Shown in pieces: positions 24,401 to 31,680 of a DNA stretch of 64,000 nt (the first letter of the stretch is position 1; every line of letters begins with the position of its first letter). The stretch is from Apostichopus parvimensis. Taxonomy: Eukaryota > Echinodermata > Holothuroidea > Aspidochirotida > Stichopodidae. The translations under genes and the position numbers were made by a program. The notes under the pieces were generated by a model, which saw only the letters and a program-made list of their open reading frames with translations, did not search any database and was not told where the DNA came from. Location of the stretch: positions 1 to 64,000 of the forward strand of contig KN887695.1 in the NCBI GenBank assembly GCA_000934455.1. The letters run 5' to 3'.

Positions 24401-24450
24401 GAGACCCTCTAAAGGTCGACTATGACTCAGAGGACGGTACGGACCTCTAG
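3121..24450 (+). CDS. elk: Elk-type voltage-gated potassium channel (KCNH3/4/8 class), 5'-truncated by window, 14 exons
   Basis: Fourteen exons with GT-AG borders and matching phases give 888 residues of an ether-a-go-go-like K+ channel subunit, a plasma-membrane homotetramer. Order in the partial protein: post-PAS linker (1-55); S1 (about 85-105); S2 (116-135); S3 with [15 protein letters not shown]4 with [15 protein letters not shown]5 ending [10 protein letters not shown]; pore with SIGFGN; S6 with [15 protein letters not shown]-linker; cyclic-nucleotide-binding homology domain (about 404-535); acidic tail; short coiled coil; C-terminus [15 protein letters not shown] and [14 protein letters not shown] match Elk rather than Erg (VSPNT). 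FNLGEG follows the CNBHD where KCNH channels carry the intrinsic ligand. PPDLSPRIVDG in the tail is shared with human KCNH8, recalled from memory. N-E-S sequons flank the pore as in hERG. PAS exons are outside the window. Family call is firm; which vertebrate paralogue is closest is not resolved. Confidence 0.95.
3488..3648 (-). mobile_element. U2 snRNA-headed retrotransposed element (SINE-like or chimeric retrocopy)
   Basis: Read on the minus strand, the element begins with CGCTTCTCGGCCTTTTGGCT, AAGATCATGTGTAGTATCTG and TTC, which is the 5' end of U2 snRNA including the branch-site-pairing GTAGTA. The following roughly 110 nt are not U2. They can form small hairpins (GGTG/CACC; GCCCAG/CTGGGC) and end in an A/T-rich tail. 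The element is flanked by 12-bp direct repeats AAGGAGGCCTTT at 3476-3487 and 3649-3660, as expected of LINE-mediated insertion. It lies antisense in an elk intron. Confidence 0.75.
3649..4120. repeat. degenerate minisatellite, about 33-38 bp unit
   Basis: Variants of a unit resembling ACTAATGACAAAACATAATG followed by AGGTCTC recur about ten to twelve times, for example at 3660, 3728, 3990 and 4040. Units are diverged, so the array is old. The U2-headed element appears to have inserted at its left edge. Confidence 0.55.
4369..4600 (+). CDS. elk: elk exon 2 (S1 and start of S2)
   Basis: The acceptor is tttccag and the donor gtaaat. Phases are 0 in and 1 out. It encodes [19 protein letters not shown], then S1 ([18 protein letters not shown]), a short S1-S2 loop and the first half of S2. 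Confidence 0.95.
5255..5360. repeat. short AT-rich tandem repeat
   Basis: Four to five diverged units of about 21 bp share GATAAA(T/A)AGT and CAAAATTTTGA words. It lies in the elk intron before exon 3. No further function is visible. Confidence 0.5.
5483..5508. repeat. poly-C tract
   Basis: An almost pure C run of about 25 nt is preceded by GACCCCGACC. Similar runs occur through the first 46 kb (for example 23076-23102 and, as poly-G, 9017-9050). Confidence 0.9.
6211..6371 (+). CDS. elk: elk exon 3 (S2 end, S3)
   Basis: The acceptor is tcatcag and the donor gtaagt. Phases are 1 in and 0 out. It encodes [20 protein letters not shown], then the S3 segment [20 protein letters not shown]. Too short to stand out as an ORF; found by phase and homology. 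Confidence 0.95.
8280..8690. repeat. degenerate minisatellite, ATGCGTACAACCCC unit
   Basis: About ten units of 30-40 bp recur, each with a core like ATGCGTACAACCCC followed by TTCTACCCATTGGCCC variants. Open frames across it reflect the repeat and do not resemble a protein. It lies in the elk intron before exon 4. Confidence 0.7.
9169..9373 (+). CDS. elk: elk exon 4 (S4 voltage sensor and S5)
   Basis: The acceptor is ttttacag and the donor gtaagc. Phases are 0 in and 1 out. Basic residues spaced every third position ([14 protein letters not shown]) mark S4. S5 follows, ending [13 protein letters not shown]. An N-glycosylation sequon N-E-S lies just after S5. Confidence 0.95.
9996..10205 (+). 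CDS. elk: elk exon 5 (turret, selectivity filter, S6 start)
   Basis: The acceptor is ctcttag and the donor GGAG|GTAAGT. Phases are 1 in and 1 out. It encodes the S5-P linker with a second N-E-S sequon, the pore helix and the filter SIGFGN, then [11 protein letters not shown] and the start of S6. The donor region is the founder unit of the 46-bp minisatellite that follows. Confidence 0.95.
10180..10590 (+). repeat. 46-bp minisatellite seeded by the elk exon 5 splice donor
   Basis: The exon end and donor (CATCATCATGTTAATTGGAG followed by GTAAGT) are repeated in tandem. Eight clear units of 46 bp carry GGAG|GTA: one real donor, six GGAG|GTAGGT and one GGAG|GTATGC. Each unit also contains TTGACCCTCATAAATATTC. 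More diverged units trail off to about 10870. The first unit is partly coding. Confidence 0.9.
10937..11064. mobile_element. foldback MITE copy A (TTCAAAGCACTC family)
   Basis: The ends are inverted repeats of about 50 bp: GCCAC..TTCAAAGCACTCATATTGACAG in pieces at the left, and CTGTCAGTACGAGTGCTTTG then GTGGC at the right. A related copy lies at 32586-32742. No transposase is present. Confidence 0.65.
12041..12240 (+). CDS. elk: elk exon 6 (S6 end and C-linker)
   Basis: The acceptor is cttgacag and the donor gtaaga. Phases are 1 in and 0 out. It encodes [20 protein letters not shown] and then the C-linker helices ([20 protein letters not shown]). Confidence 0.95.
13102..13208 (+). CDS. elk: elk exon 7 (C-linker to CNBHD)
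   Basis: The acceptor is ttatacag and the donor gtaatt. Phases are 0 in and 2 out. It encodes [20 protein letters not shown] and the start of the cyclic-nucleotide-binding homology domain. Confidence 0.95.
13563..13747. mobile_element. small inverted-repeat element (MITE-like)
   Basis: The left end CAGCTAAGAAAAACTGTAAT, then TCCGTTTTGGGAGA, mirrors the right end TCTCAAAACGGAATGATAG, then TTTTCTTAGCTG. Inverted ends of about 36 bp enclose a total of 185 bp. It lies between elk exons 7 and 8. No clear target duplication was found. Confidence 0.6.
14566..14676. mobile_element. palindromic element with GATCCTGCTAGGAT arms
   Basis: Two arms of about 48 bp form an imperfect hairpin. The central 17 bp (ATCCTAGCAGGATCTTC against GAAGATCCTGCTAGGAT) pair perfectly around a loop of about 11 nt. 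The outer arms pair GGGCCTGA/TCAAGCCC and AAAAGTAAG/CTTACTTC. It looks like a foldback MITE in the intron before exon 8. Confidence 0.65.
14810..14960. repeat. dispersed repeat fragment, related to 20500-20660
   Basis: It shares GGAAGTGGGCCAG and GACAGGTAAGCACC..CGTTCG with the segment at 20535-20660 (GGAAGTGGGCCAG; GCAGACAGGTAAGTACC; CGTTCG). The intervening sequence is diverged. Family is not identified. Confidence 0.45.
15101..15243 (+). CDS. elk: elk exon 8 (CNBHD beta-roll)
   Basis: The acceptor is tacaatag and the donor gtttgt, which is weaker than the others. Phases are 2 in and 1 out. It encodes [20 protein letters not shown] and [16 protein letters not shown], the core of the beta-roll. 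Confidence 0.93.
15563..15612. repeat. tandem TGTTATTTAAC repeat
   Basis: Four copies of a unit of 14-16 bp, (T)GTTATTTAACTG, with small changes. Confidence 0.8.
16790..16895 (+). CDS. elk: elk exon 9 (CNBHD)
   Basis: The acceptor is ttttcacag and the donor ACAAG|GTATGT. Phases are 1 in and 2 out. It encodes [10 protein letters not shown] and [15 protein letters not shown]. The donor 13-mer recurs 85 bp downstream. Confidence 0.93.
16896..17012. repeat. TG-rich microsatellite with a duplicated splice donor
   Basis: GTATGTGTAGG repeats follow elk exon 9. Within them TTACAAGGTATGT, identical to the exon 9 donor context (splice at 16895/16896), recurs with a potential splice point at 16980/16981. 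A flanking segment of about 40 bp (AGACCTGATATTGCTAACAC etc.) recurs at about 17211. Confidence 0.75.
17019..17180. mobile_element. palindromic MITE inserted in the TG microsatellite
   Basis: The ends are TCTGACCGAGGAC and GTCCTCGGTCTGA with internal inverted copies of CCGAGGAC. TG-repeat sequence lies on both sides, so the element appears inserted into the microsatellite. Confidence 0.6.
18391..18439. repeat. (AT)n microsatellite
   Basis: Nearly uninterrupted TA dinucleotides lie in the intron before elk exon 10. Confidence 0.95.
18552..18666 (+). CDS. elk: elk exon 10 (CNBHD C-helix, intrinsic-ligand segment)
   Basis: The acceptor is ccttaaag and the donor gtgagt. Phases are 2 in and 0 out. 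It encodes [20 protein letters not shown] and [15 protein letters not shown] corresponds to the self-ligand motif described for Erg (FNL) and Elk (YNL) channels. Confidence 0.93.
19065..19294 (+). CDS. elk: elk exon 11 (acidic tail)
   Basis: The acceptor is ttcatcag and the donor gtaaaa. Phases are 0 in and 2 out. It encodes a low-complexity acidic segment ([12 protein letters not shown]) ending in PPDLSPR, which is continued as IVDG by exon 12. Confidence 0.9.
19482..19550 (-). repeat. tRNA-derived SINE head
   Basis: On the minus strand GGGAGTGTTAGCTCAGTGG has a Pol III A-box-like word, and CCCGAGTTCGAGTCACTCC has a B-box-like word about 45 nt later. The acceptor arms (GGGAGTG/CACTCC) nearly pair, but the T-stem does not. 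This is a tRNA-like SINE head rather than a working tRNA gene. It lies in the elk intron after exon 11. Confidence 0.65.
20029..20237 (+). CDS. elk: elk exon 12 (cytoplasmic tail)
   Basis: The acceptor is tcccacag and the donor gttagt. Phases are 2 in and 1 out. It encodes RIVDGVEDE, then a Ser/Asn/Pro-rich tail without a recognised fold. Confidence 0.9.
20500..20660. repeat. dispersed repeat fragment, related to 14810-14960
   Basis: It is the second copy of the pair sharing GGAAGTGGGCCAG and the CAGACAGGTAAG(T/C)ACC end. It lies in the intron after elk exon 12. Confidence 0.45.
21073..22098 (+). repeat. elk exon 13 duplicated segment, copy 1
   Basis: From ATGAGTGTCCGGCCCAAATA onward this matches the sequence beginning right after the N-gap at 22264, with scattered substitutions, small indels and a longer C-run in copy 2. 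It contains exon 13, C/G-rich tracts and a tRNA-like word (GGGCTAGATAGCTCAG at about 21941). Confidence 0.9.
21187..21284 (+). CDS. elk: elk exon 13, copy 1 (coiled-coil start)
   Basis: The acceptor is cttctatag and the donor gtacgc. Phases are 1 in and 0 out. It encodes 33 residues ending [19 protein letters not shown], a short helix that continues into the last exon. A second copy lies at 22377-22474. Confidence 0.85.
22085..22213. repeat. 45-bp minisatellite, left part cut by the gap
   Basis: About two and a half units of AGATTTAATATAATCTCTGG plus CTATATTTTGTTCCCTTGTA plus TTCTA stop at the N-gap. Confidence 0.9.
22214..22263. other. assembly gap, 50 N
   Basis: Fifty undetermined bases interrupt a minisatellite of the same 45-bp family found at 23686-23955. 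The real spacing is unknown. Confidence 1.
22264..23392 (+). repeat. elk exon 13 duplicated segment, copy 2
   Basis: It is collinear with 21073-22098. Differences are of the kind seen between alleles: single bases, C-run length and small indels. It begins immediately after the gap, so the start of the matching region is a contig edge. Confidence 0.9.
22377..22474 (+). CDS. elk: elk exon 13, copy 2 (duplicate, probably an assembly artefact)
   Basis: It is identical to copy 1 except for one synonymous His codon (CAC to CAT), with the same donor and an acceptor cttctag. Exon length (98 nt) and phases (1 in, 0 out) mean both copies cannot be used in one transcript without losing frame. They are therefore either alternatives or one allele assembled twice. 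The 50-N gap just upstream favours the artefact. Confidence 0.7.
23686..23955 (+). repeat. 45-bp minisatellite running into the last elk acceptor
   Basis: Six units of 45 bp (ATTTAATATAATCTCTGGC, TATATTTTGTTCCCTTGTAT, TCTAAG) end exactly at the acceptor TTGTTCCCTTGTTTAG|GTC. Each unit contains a pyrimidine stretch followed by TTCTAAG, a possible decoy acceptor. Because 45 is divisible by three, one frame stays open and yields a repeated peptide; it is not coding. Confidence 0.92.
23956..24450 (+). CDS. elk: elk exon 14 (C-terminus and stop)
   Basis: The acceptor is cccttgtttag; phase is 0 in. It encodes [20 protein letters not shown] (end of the coiled coil), a Pro/Ser-rich stretch and an acidic end ([21 protein letters not shown] split over residues near the stop TAG at 24448-24450). 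The last residues T-D-L fit a class I PDZ ligand; that role is inference. Confidence 0.92.
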   Translation, partial: VCHLSKDVSNLSNDLKSVIRLLQVILPVNQSTHGPTPSPNGPSGSSREAFLRPTSPRMLSVKIDHGDHHPTRFEDIVHVQRQDGVLETSLGGGPLPFSIPPPVSLNPPSTVALKTNVTSNGDIKKLSAPPVKETNLVLFQESSDSEKEGDPLKVDYDSEDGTDL

Positions 24451-25576
24451 CATCGCCGATATATCGTGAAATAATCGGATAACCGGTGAAGCCACGGCGT
24501 CGTGCACTTAACCTGCACTTAACCTGCAACAGGTCGGTGGTTCATCGTGTCTGCCTATCGGGTATAGCGGAAGCGAGATAAGTCAAGTAGAACAACTGTG
24601 GTAACATTTACTTGGTTGTATTCTGCAGTAAAAGTGTCTCAGGAGCCGAGTATATACATACCACCATAGAGGCTAATATGCGCACATCGTTTGTGCTCAA
24701 AGGTATATATCAAACCGTCAAAATCGCGGTGCAAAGCGATATTCGGTATTTAATCATTACTTTAATCCATCTAAACAAGTTGCACAAGAATCTGAAAGAT
24801 AAAAAAGAATTAAGTGGGTTGTTTGCTTCAAGGTAACCTCATTCTCCCTCTCTCTAGCGGTAACGGAATAATGCTTCTCACCAGCATTGCCATACACATG
24901 ACAAGTTAACAGGTTATTAGAATCCCCCCCCCCCTCCTCCTTCCCCCACCTTCCCCAATATGCTAGAATATCAACCACTGATCACACTTAGTCAAACCTC
25001 ACAAAAGATTGAACTACCAATCTGAAGCAATTTCTTTATACGGAGATATATATGTTGCTGAGTTGTCAATATTCTCTGTATCTAGAAATTTCATATAAAT
25101 GCAACTGTTTTGTAGAAAATTTATTTCCTCTTCAGATAAATGAGCTAAATATTGTAGCGTTAAATACAAACATTAACTGTAACGATTGCAATTACCATGG
25201 TGATGACGTCATTTACTCTGACGTTGCCAGTTGCATTCACAGAAATATCAACCAATTTGTGAAATTAAAATCTTCGCCAAAGCAAAATGCAAGTCAAAGA
25301 AGGTATGGAATATTTCTAGCAATTTTTAAGCAATCGATTTCAGTCACAGGAATATTCGTATAAACATTAATCTTACTTTCAAATAGGTTATGAAAACTTC
25401 ATATATATTGAAGCGTAGTTAAGATGATTACGTGTCTGCAGTGAAGGAAAATCTATCGATTGTGGAAGCAAATATTTTTAAGTTCTATAGCATACGTGAC
25501 CTTTATTTCACTACCTAGCATAGTTAGGACACAACTGATGACCTTTAAGGTGCCTCATAACTTGTTTAGACCCAGG
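24451..25576 (+). other. elk 3' UTR and downstream flank
   Basis: Non-coding sequence follows the elk stop. No strong poly(A) signal can be chosen by eye: an ATTAAA is near 25265 and AATAAA appears at about 26458 and 27570, so the transcript end is undetermined. Open frames here do not resemble known proteins. Confidence 0.6.
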
Positions 25577-26356
25577 CAAGGGCGGCGGAACCGGGGGGGC
25601 ACAGGGGGCACGTGCCCCCCCCACTTTTCCTCAGGTTAAAAATGTGCCCTTTTTCTACATAAAAATTGTACTCTTGAATCACCTTATTAGGTCAGCATAG
25701 GCGTAGGAGCCCAATCTGATTGGGGGGGGGGGGGCTGTAACGACTTGCCCGAAAAATATAACCAAAATTTTTCGCGCGCTCCGCGCGCGTTCAACGTCTT
25801 AATGTGCATATCATATAGACATGCATCGGTTATTACACCGCATGCCAATAACATACAATCATTTGCCGTCTTATTACCCTTCCATATTATTTATAATTAT
25901 TGGGGAAGTCGTTACAATAATAATGATAATAATTATATCATTATTTCCAAAAATGCATTGCTATATTACATTGTGACTTTGTAATAAGCAGAAGCCATTA
26001 ATCGCCTACTATGAATAATGAGTATAGTTTTAATATCCCATAACCTACCCCATCCTTTCGTATTTTGACATATTTCATTTGCTTTCATGCATGTATCGAT
26101 CGCGTGTGCAGGGACTTGGACTTTATAATGATTTCACCTCATTTTGTCTCGAAAGAAAACTTGTTTCCCAATTTGCACATTGGATATTGCGGGGGGGGGG
26201 CGTTGATGGAGTGATGTGTATACGCAAATAAGATAATACAATAACAGTCATAAAGGGTACTACATATCAGGCTGCATCAGTCCAATCGAATTTCTGCAAA
26301 GTGCCCTTCGACGTCGGTGCCCCCCCCCCAGATTAAAAGTGCTTCCGCCGCCCTTG
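25577..26356. mobile_element. hAT-like non-autonomous transposon with a nested insertion
   Basis: The inverted ends CAAGGGCGGCGGAA and TTCCGCCGCCCTTG are flanked by near-identical 8-bp direct repeats, GACCCAGG (25569-25576) and GACCCAAG (26357-26364). Eight-bp duplications are typical of hAT elements. No transposase is visible. A different element starting at about 25695 lies inside it. Confidence 0.75.
25695..25984. mobile_element. AGGCGTAGG-type MITE, copy nested in 25577-26356
   Basis: CATAGGCGTAGGAGCCCAAT and the next 230 bp match the copy at 50691-51057 (shared CTGTAACGACTTGCCCGAAA, GCATCGGTTATTACA, ATTGGGGAAGTCGTTACAAT). The right inverted end of that copy is not found here, so this one is diverged or shortened on its right side. 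Confidence 0.65.
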
Positions 26357-26364
26357 GACCCAAG

Positions 26365-29300
26365 ACTATCCCCCCCTCCCCTCCCCTCCAACCCCACCCC
26401 AGGCATAAAATATACCTGCAGGTAAAAGTGGGTGTGTGTCTTTTTTCTTTTTCTTTTAATAAACAACAACAAGGATATCTTTAAATAATTAAAATTAATT
26501 ATATTATATTTGGAAATATTGTAGGACCTTATGGTGGTCCATAAAGGGGATGCGTTAAGGAGCGTAAATCTTTCCAACAGATGTACATTTCCATTCGACT
26601 TATACAGCACTTGAAACATTCTGTTAAATCACGCAGCAGGGAGTGATGTGGAAGTTACAACACCCTGTTGTCTGTATGTCACTATATACTCTTAGTTAGA
26701 AACTCTACTCTCAATTATGTAACTGTATTATCTTTAGCGTAGAAATGTGCCAAGATTTGTTGTACACTTTTTTTCCAGGATAACATAAGCATATTTAGTA
26801 GGTCATAAAAGTCTACATTCGTCTTATCTTGTAATCTCAACAATAACCAATTAATATTAATTAAGCTACATTTAATCCTGGACAGAAACAGTGATTGCTC
26901 AGTAAAGATAATAATTATCTTATCCAGTAATTCATAGAACCAAAAGGTGTCTCGTGTGTGCATGTGTGCATGTGTGTGATTCAAAATATTTCATTTTGAG
27001 AGGCTATGTCGTCGGTGCCATCGATTTTATTTGGGTTTTTTTTTCTTCGGTGGGGAGGGGAGGGGTGAGGGGGTTGTGGTCAGAAATATAAAGCCATACC
27101 CCTCTAGAAAATACGTCTACCGATGGCACACAAAATACCGCAATGCCTTTTCAACGTGTGCCGTTGTTACTCTTTCTCTTCATTCAAAATTTAAAGTTAC
27201 GGTTTTACGTTTTGTATTTATAACTCAAAGAATTATTAACATCTAGTCGAAGAACCTGTAAGATATCAGAAGAGCGACCTCTTTTATTCATCATAAAAAC
27301 AGCAGAGGCACATGAAATTTCTTTTTGCAGTTTTCATCGTATTTTGAAAACCCTCGTAAGAAATTTATCAGGAGGTTTGCGTCATCGTGAGCTTTAAGTT
27401 TACTCATATGTTATGTATTTTCCCCTCCCCCCTCCCTCCCTCCCTTCCGTAATTGCTATTCTACTGATGGTGTTCATGCCATGCCCCCTTTTCAAAATGA
27501 TGTCATGATGTGTAACACAGTGTTCGTAATGCACAATTTGTATTGCTACGTTATGAATTCACAAAGTAAATAAATATGGTTCTCATTGAGTATCGTATAA
27601 TGTAAATATGAACGAGGGGCAGGGTGATGGGAGTCGCGGGACGTGGGGGTGGGGGTGGATGACGGGAGAGGGTGGGGGTCGGGTCACACCTTTATAAGGA
27701 AACTAAATCGTCTTCATCTTAAAGGGTGTAGTTTATATGACGTAATCATAATTACGAACTAATCAAATTCAAAATATTGTTTGGTTTTTCAGTATGCACA
27801 GCAGGGGCGCAAACTCGTAGAGTTCTAATGGGGACCCCCCCCCCACCCCCCCGGGCCGACAAAATATGACACAATATCCTATTGTACATCACATAATAGG
27901 CCTATATATCTTGTATGTGCGGCACAACCTAAAATACCAAAAATCTTCGTCATTGTTTCCAAAGTAGCAAAATATATCACCATTTTGCACCCTTTATGTT
28001 ACCCAAATTTCTCAAGGAGGGAAGGGGAGGGTGTCCCCCTTGATGCATATGACACATTTAAGTCACTATATATAGACAATAACATTATCGTAAATTATAC
28101 AGTATGCTTAATGTAAGTATATCACATTCCTTTGTCATCAAATTTCATTTTTTTTCTCGTTCAACTTTCATCCATATTTTATTACTGCCAAGACAGTACG
28201 GTAATTAAAAGCAAATGGCCTCCTATAAGCCATCAGAGTTGGCAGAAATGTTATAAAACTATTACAAACGCCTAACTCCGGTGTGCCGTTGTTTATATGA
28301 TCAATTGGTCAATTTTAAGATGGTTGATTCTGATTGAGTCTTGGATAAGGTTTTTTGAAGTTATCATCTACTGACCGCCTTGTGATATACTGTACAACAT
28401 TGTGGGCATGTGCATAAATCTGGTGGTGTTGTTTAATGGGGTATTTACACTTTACCCCCTTTTTTTATAATATCCCTCTCTTTCACAACATGCCCATATG
28501 GACCCATTACCCTCATGTTGACAACAAAATGGTAGCCATTGTTGTAACTCCCCATTGTATGAACAAACCTTCAACACTTTCAGTTGAAATTACATATGTG
28601 AGTAACTGAAATTAATTTTCTAAATTATAGCAGAAACACTTTGGTAATTTTAATTGCTTCCCCATTACCCACAACCCCCCCCCCCCCACCCACCCCACCC
28701 CCATCTATATTGGTGTTTAAACACTTCTCAGGAGGCTGAAGATTAGACTTAGAACCTGAAATAACACATAATGGTGCCCAGAAGTTTTCATTCACAAACT
28801 TACACAGTGTAATTACATTATATCAGAACAAGTCTACATTTCCAACTTTTTTTTTTGGCTCAAATTTTTGCACTTCTTCACTCAAGTATTTCGAACATAG
28901 ACTATAATTAACAACAACAACAACAGCTATGTAGTCATGTTCTAAATATATATACATTTGTCATGTTTTTTTGTTTTTTTTTCTTATTTTTCATATGTAA
29001 ATTATATTTAATGCCAATGATAAATGCACGAAAAAAATTGTTGCCTGAATGCCAGTGTGTCGTCACTTATATAAGCAATGTGTGTTTTTAGTATGTGATC
29101 TCTATGATATTGTTTGTGTATTTCGGTAACAACGTGACGAATATTATTTCAAGAGAAAGAAAGTTTTATATCTATTCGATTCAAAATGTATATATTATGA
29201 AATGGGGTAATTAAATTTTGTACACACACTCAATAATCTTTCTTCGTCTCTCTGTCTGGTCTGTACGGTCAAAGCGTAAAACACTTATATCAATAGTCAC

Positions 29301-31600
29301 GCACGATGCAGTGGGAGGGGGAGAGGGGGTACAGGTTTATCTAGAAGGGGTGTGGTTAGGTCTATAACTAGGTTGAAAAGAACACTTCATTTATTTTGAA
29401 AACATGTTTGAGGTTTTTAACAAACTTTGGGAACCGTCACACTGTCGACCCTCCCCCACCCCCACCCCCCCCACACACACACACATTCCCCTCCGTCGCC
29501 CACTCTGATTTGATCCCAGTATGAATCGTATCATCTATATGTTTTACCTATTGGGGGAACGGGGTCACTTCAAGTAACGGTGTGACCTTCAGTCGAGAGC
29601 AATCTATTAATGTTGTCTCCAATCGTAGGCCTTCTCGAATGAATCGGTGGAAAAAAGGAAATGATTGTGCCATCTTCCTAAGAGAAGGGAAGGGAAACTC
29701 ATTCCACATACATTGTTACGCATATCCCACCTAGATTTGATATGGATAAACGGATGACGGTCAAATAGGCGAAAAGGTGCCTCAAAAGCTCTTCAAATTT
29801 CAGCGCGCTTTTATCTTCATACATCATCCATCAACAGTATAAGTGTTACATAAAGTTTGAGAACATAATGTTTCTCTGTACCCTCTCAGACACAAAAATC
29901 TTGGGAGGCATTCTTGAGCAATTTGCATTATTTTCGATTCCATAAAATCGAGGGCGCTCGTCCACTGTCGATTTACAGTTCTAGTCCTGAATAATATATT
30001 TCCGGTCTGGTGCATACCATGGGTATACTGTTATACGGACCTGGGACTGTTTAGAACCTAGAAGTCATACAGTATCCCTTTTCGGTCTTTTGGCTATAAG
30101 ATCATGTGAAGCATTCTATTCTGAACGAAATCGTGAAATATCATTAGACGTAACAAACGCCATAATCACGTGGTCACATGAGCACGTGGTCACAGTTGCA
30201 ATCTTAGGGGGTTGGGCTCGAGAGTGGACCAGTAAAGTGAGGTTAGTAAACTCTTTTGTTTTCGCGTCTAGACTCATTCTTGGATGGCCTACTTGACAGT
30301 CCTCAAAAGGTATCAATTCACTACAACTTAAATCGTATGGGCTAAAATTGCTGGGAGATTGCTGAACTTTCTAGGCGCGTTTACTTGACAATTGTGTTCG
30401 TTTATGTACCAGGTTATTAGGTGAGATAGTTCGATGGTGAGTGTATGCAGATGGTTTAGCTAATACACCATTCTCACCATCTGTCAACGGCTGGTATATA
30501 TGGTAAGATATAATTAGAAATGATGTTATTGTTGTCCTTATCTTAAGTATATGCTATGTATTATTGTTATGCTGACTGCACACCTGTGTATTAAGTTAAT
30601 GATATTACGTAATGATATCTATAGTTCTGTATTGTGTAATTGTTGTATGTCAATTGTACGTTTTGTACTCGAGAGACTCACGCACCCACTATACAGCACG
30701 TATGGCGTCATAGATGTGATATTGTTTTCCGTGGGAGGGTCCATCCACATCCACATCCACAGGAGCAGGTTCTTGCGGCGGTGAAAAGTGACTTGCGGCT
30801 TCAAATTTAGGGCGGACTCTTTTCACCATTTGTCGAGAACTGCTTTCTCGGCGAGCCCTTGGTGTTTGGGGGCAAGGGGACTTGTGAGTCTGTCGGCGGG
30901 CCGCCCGTTTGTACTTTCATATAACTTCAAGTTTTGTTCGAGGCAGAGGTTGGGGAGATTGTTTTTTGCTCAGATTTTATTTTCCGTGGTTGTTCGGTTT
31001 ACGTTGAACTTTGAAATTATTGAAATATTTACAACACTGAGATGTAGAAAACATTGACCGTCAAAACGTTGTTTATTGAAAAATCACTTTGTTGGTGAGA
31101 CTAACATCGATGGCTAACATTGTATTTGCATCTTATAAGGGAATTCATCAGGTTACCGCCTGAAGTTTGGCGTCTCATGTAAACTAGTCATTATTTGTTG
31201 ATTCATTTAATTACGGCTAACTTGGATCTCTATAGCCTGGACCTGAATAAGCTTGTTTACTGCTGCATGCGAGCACGAGTTTGCAACGTGATGACGTACA
31301 TTGAAATGACGCATTAGTAAGGTATATTAACATTGTATACAATCCAGGCGTTAAACGCTTCTCAGTCGCAATGCCGTCAAGTTAGGTTTAAATTTCATTT
31401 GACGGCAAACATTATAGGCCTTTAAACATGACTAATTATGCCCTTCGATAAACTCTCAACCACAAGTGTGACCTACAATACGTCCTATATTCAGTCTTGA
31501 TAACATTTACAGTCTGGCATTGTCTCTGATTCGTCCGTTTCTTGAAACAAATTCAGAATACATCAATGTTCTTGTAATTAAAAAAAAAGTTATTTGCTAG
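26365..31600. other. intergenic, no gene recognised
   Basis: AT-rich sequence contains C/G tracts (for example 27832-27851 and 28676-28702) and a G-rich stretch at 27595-27680. A transposon-end-like word, GCAGGGGCGCAAACTC, is at about 27801, but no matching right end was found. Open frames between 29824 and 31057 resemble nothing known. Confidence 0.6.
30074..30155 (+). pseudogene. U2 snRNA-like sequence, degenerate
   Basis: ATCCCTTTTCGGTCTTTTGG, CTATAAGATCATGTGAAGCA and TTCTATTCT align with the U2 5' end with a few substitutions and a 2-nt insertion. A weaker U2-like match (GTGAAATATCATTAGACGT) follows. Branch-pairing GTAGTA is altered, so it is most likely a pseudogene. Confidence 0.6.
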
Positions 31601-31605
31601 AATTG

Positions 31606-31611
31606 TTTATT
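31606..31611 (-). promoter_or_regulatory. poly(A) signal of the C22orf15/CXorf65-like gene
   Basis: TTTATT on the plus strand reads AATAAA on the minus strand, about 70 nt after the stop codon. A T-rich stretch follows on the minus strand, as expected downstream of cleavage. Confidence 0.6.
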
Positions 31612-31680
31612 AAGCTTATTAATTATGTTCCTGCATGGTCTGTTCGATCCGATGACGACACGGTGATGTCCAATGTACGT

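Noticed and set aside
27801-28050. Transposon starting at GCAGGGGCGCAAACTC
   Set aside because: The left end looks typical, but no inverted right end or direct repeats could be located by eye.
30700-31060. Solo LTR suggested by GC-richer sequence with TG..CA-like edges
   Set aside because: No target duplication, primer-binding or polypurine context was found, and no second copy is in the window. Left unassigned.
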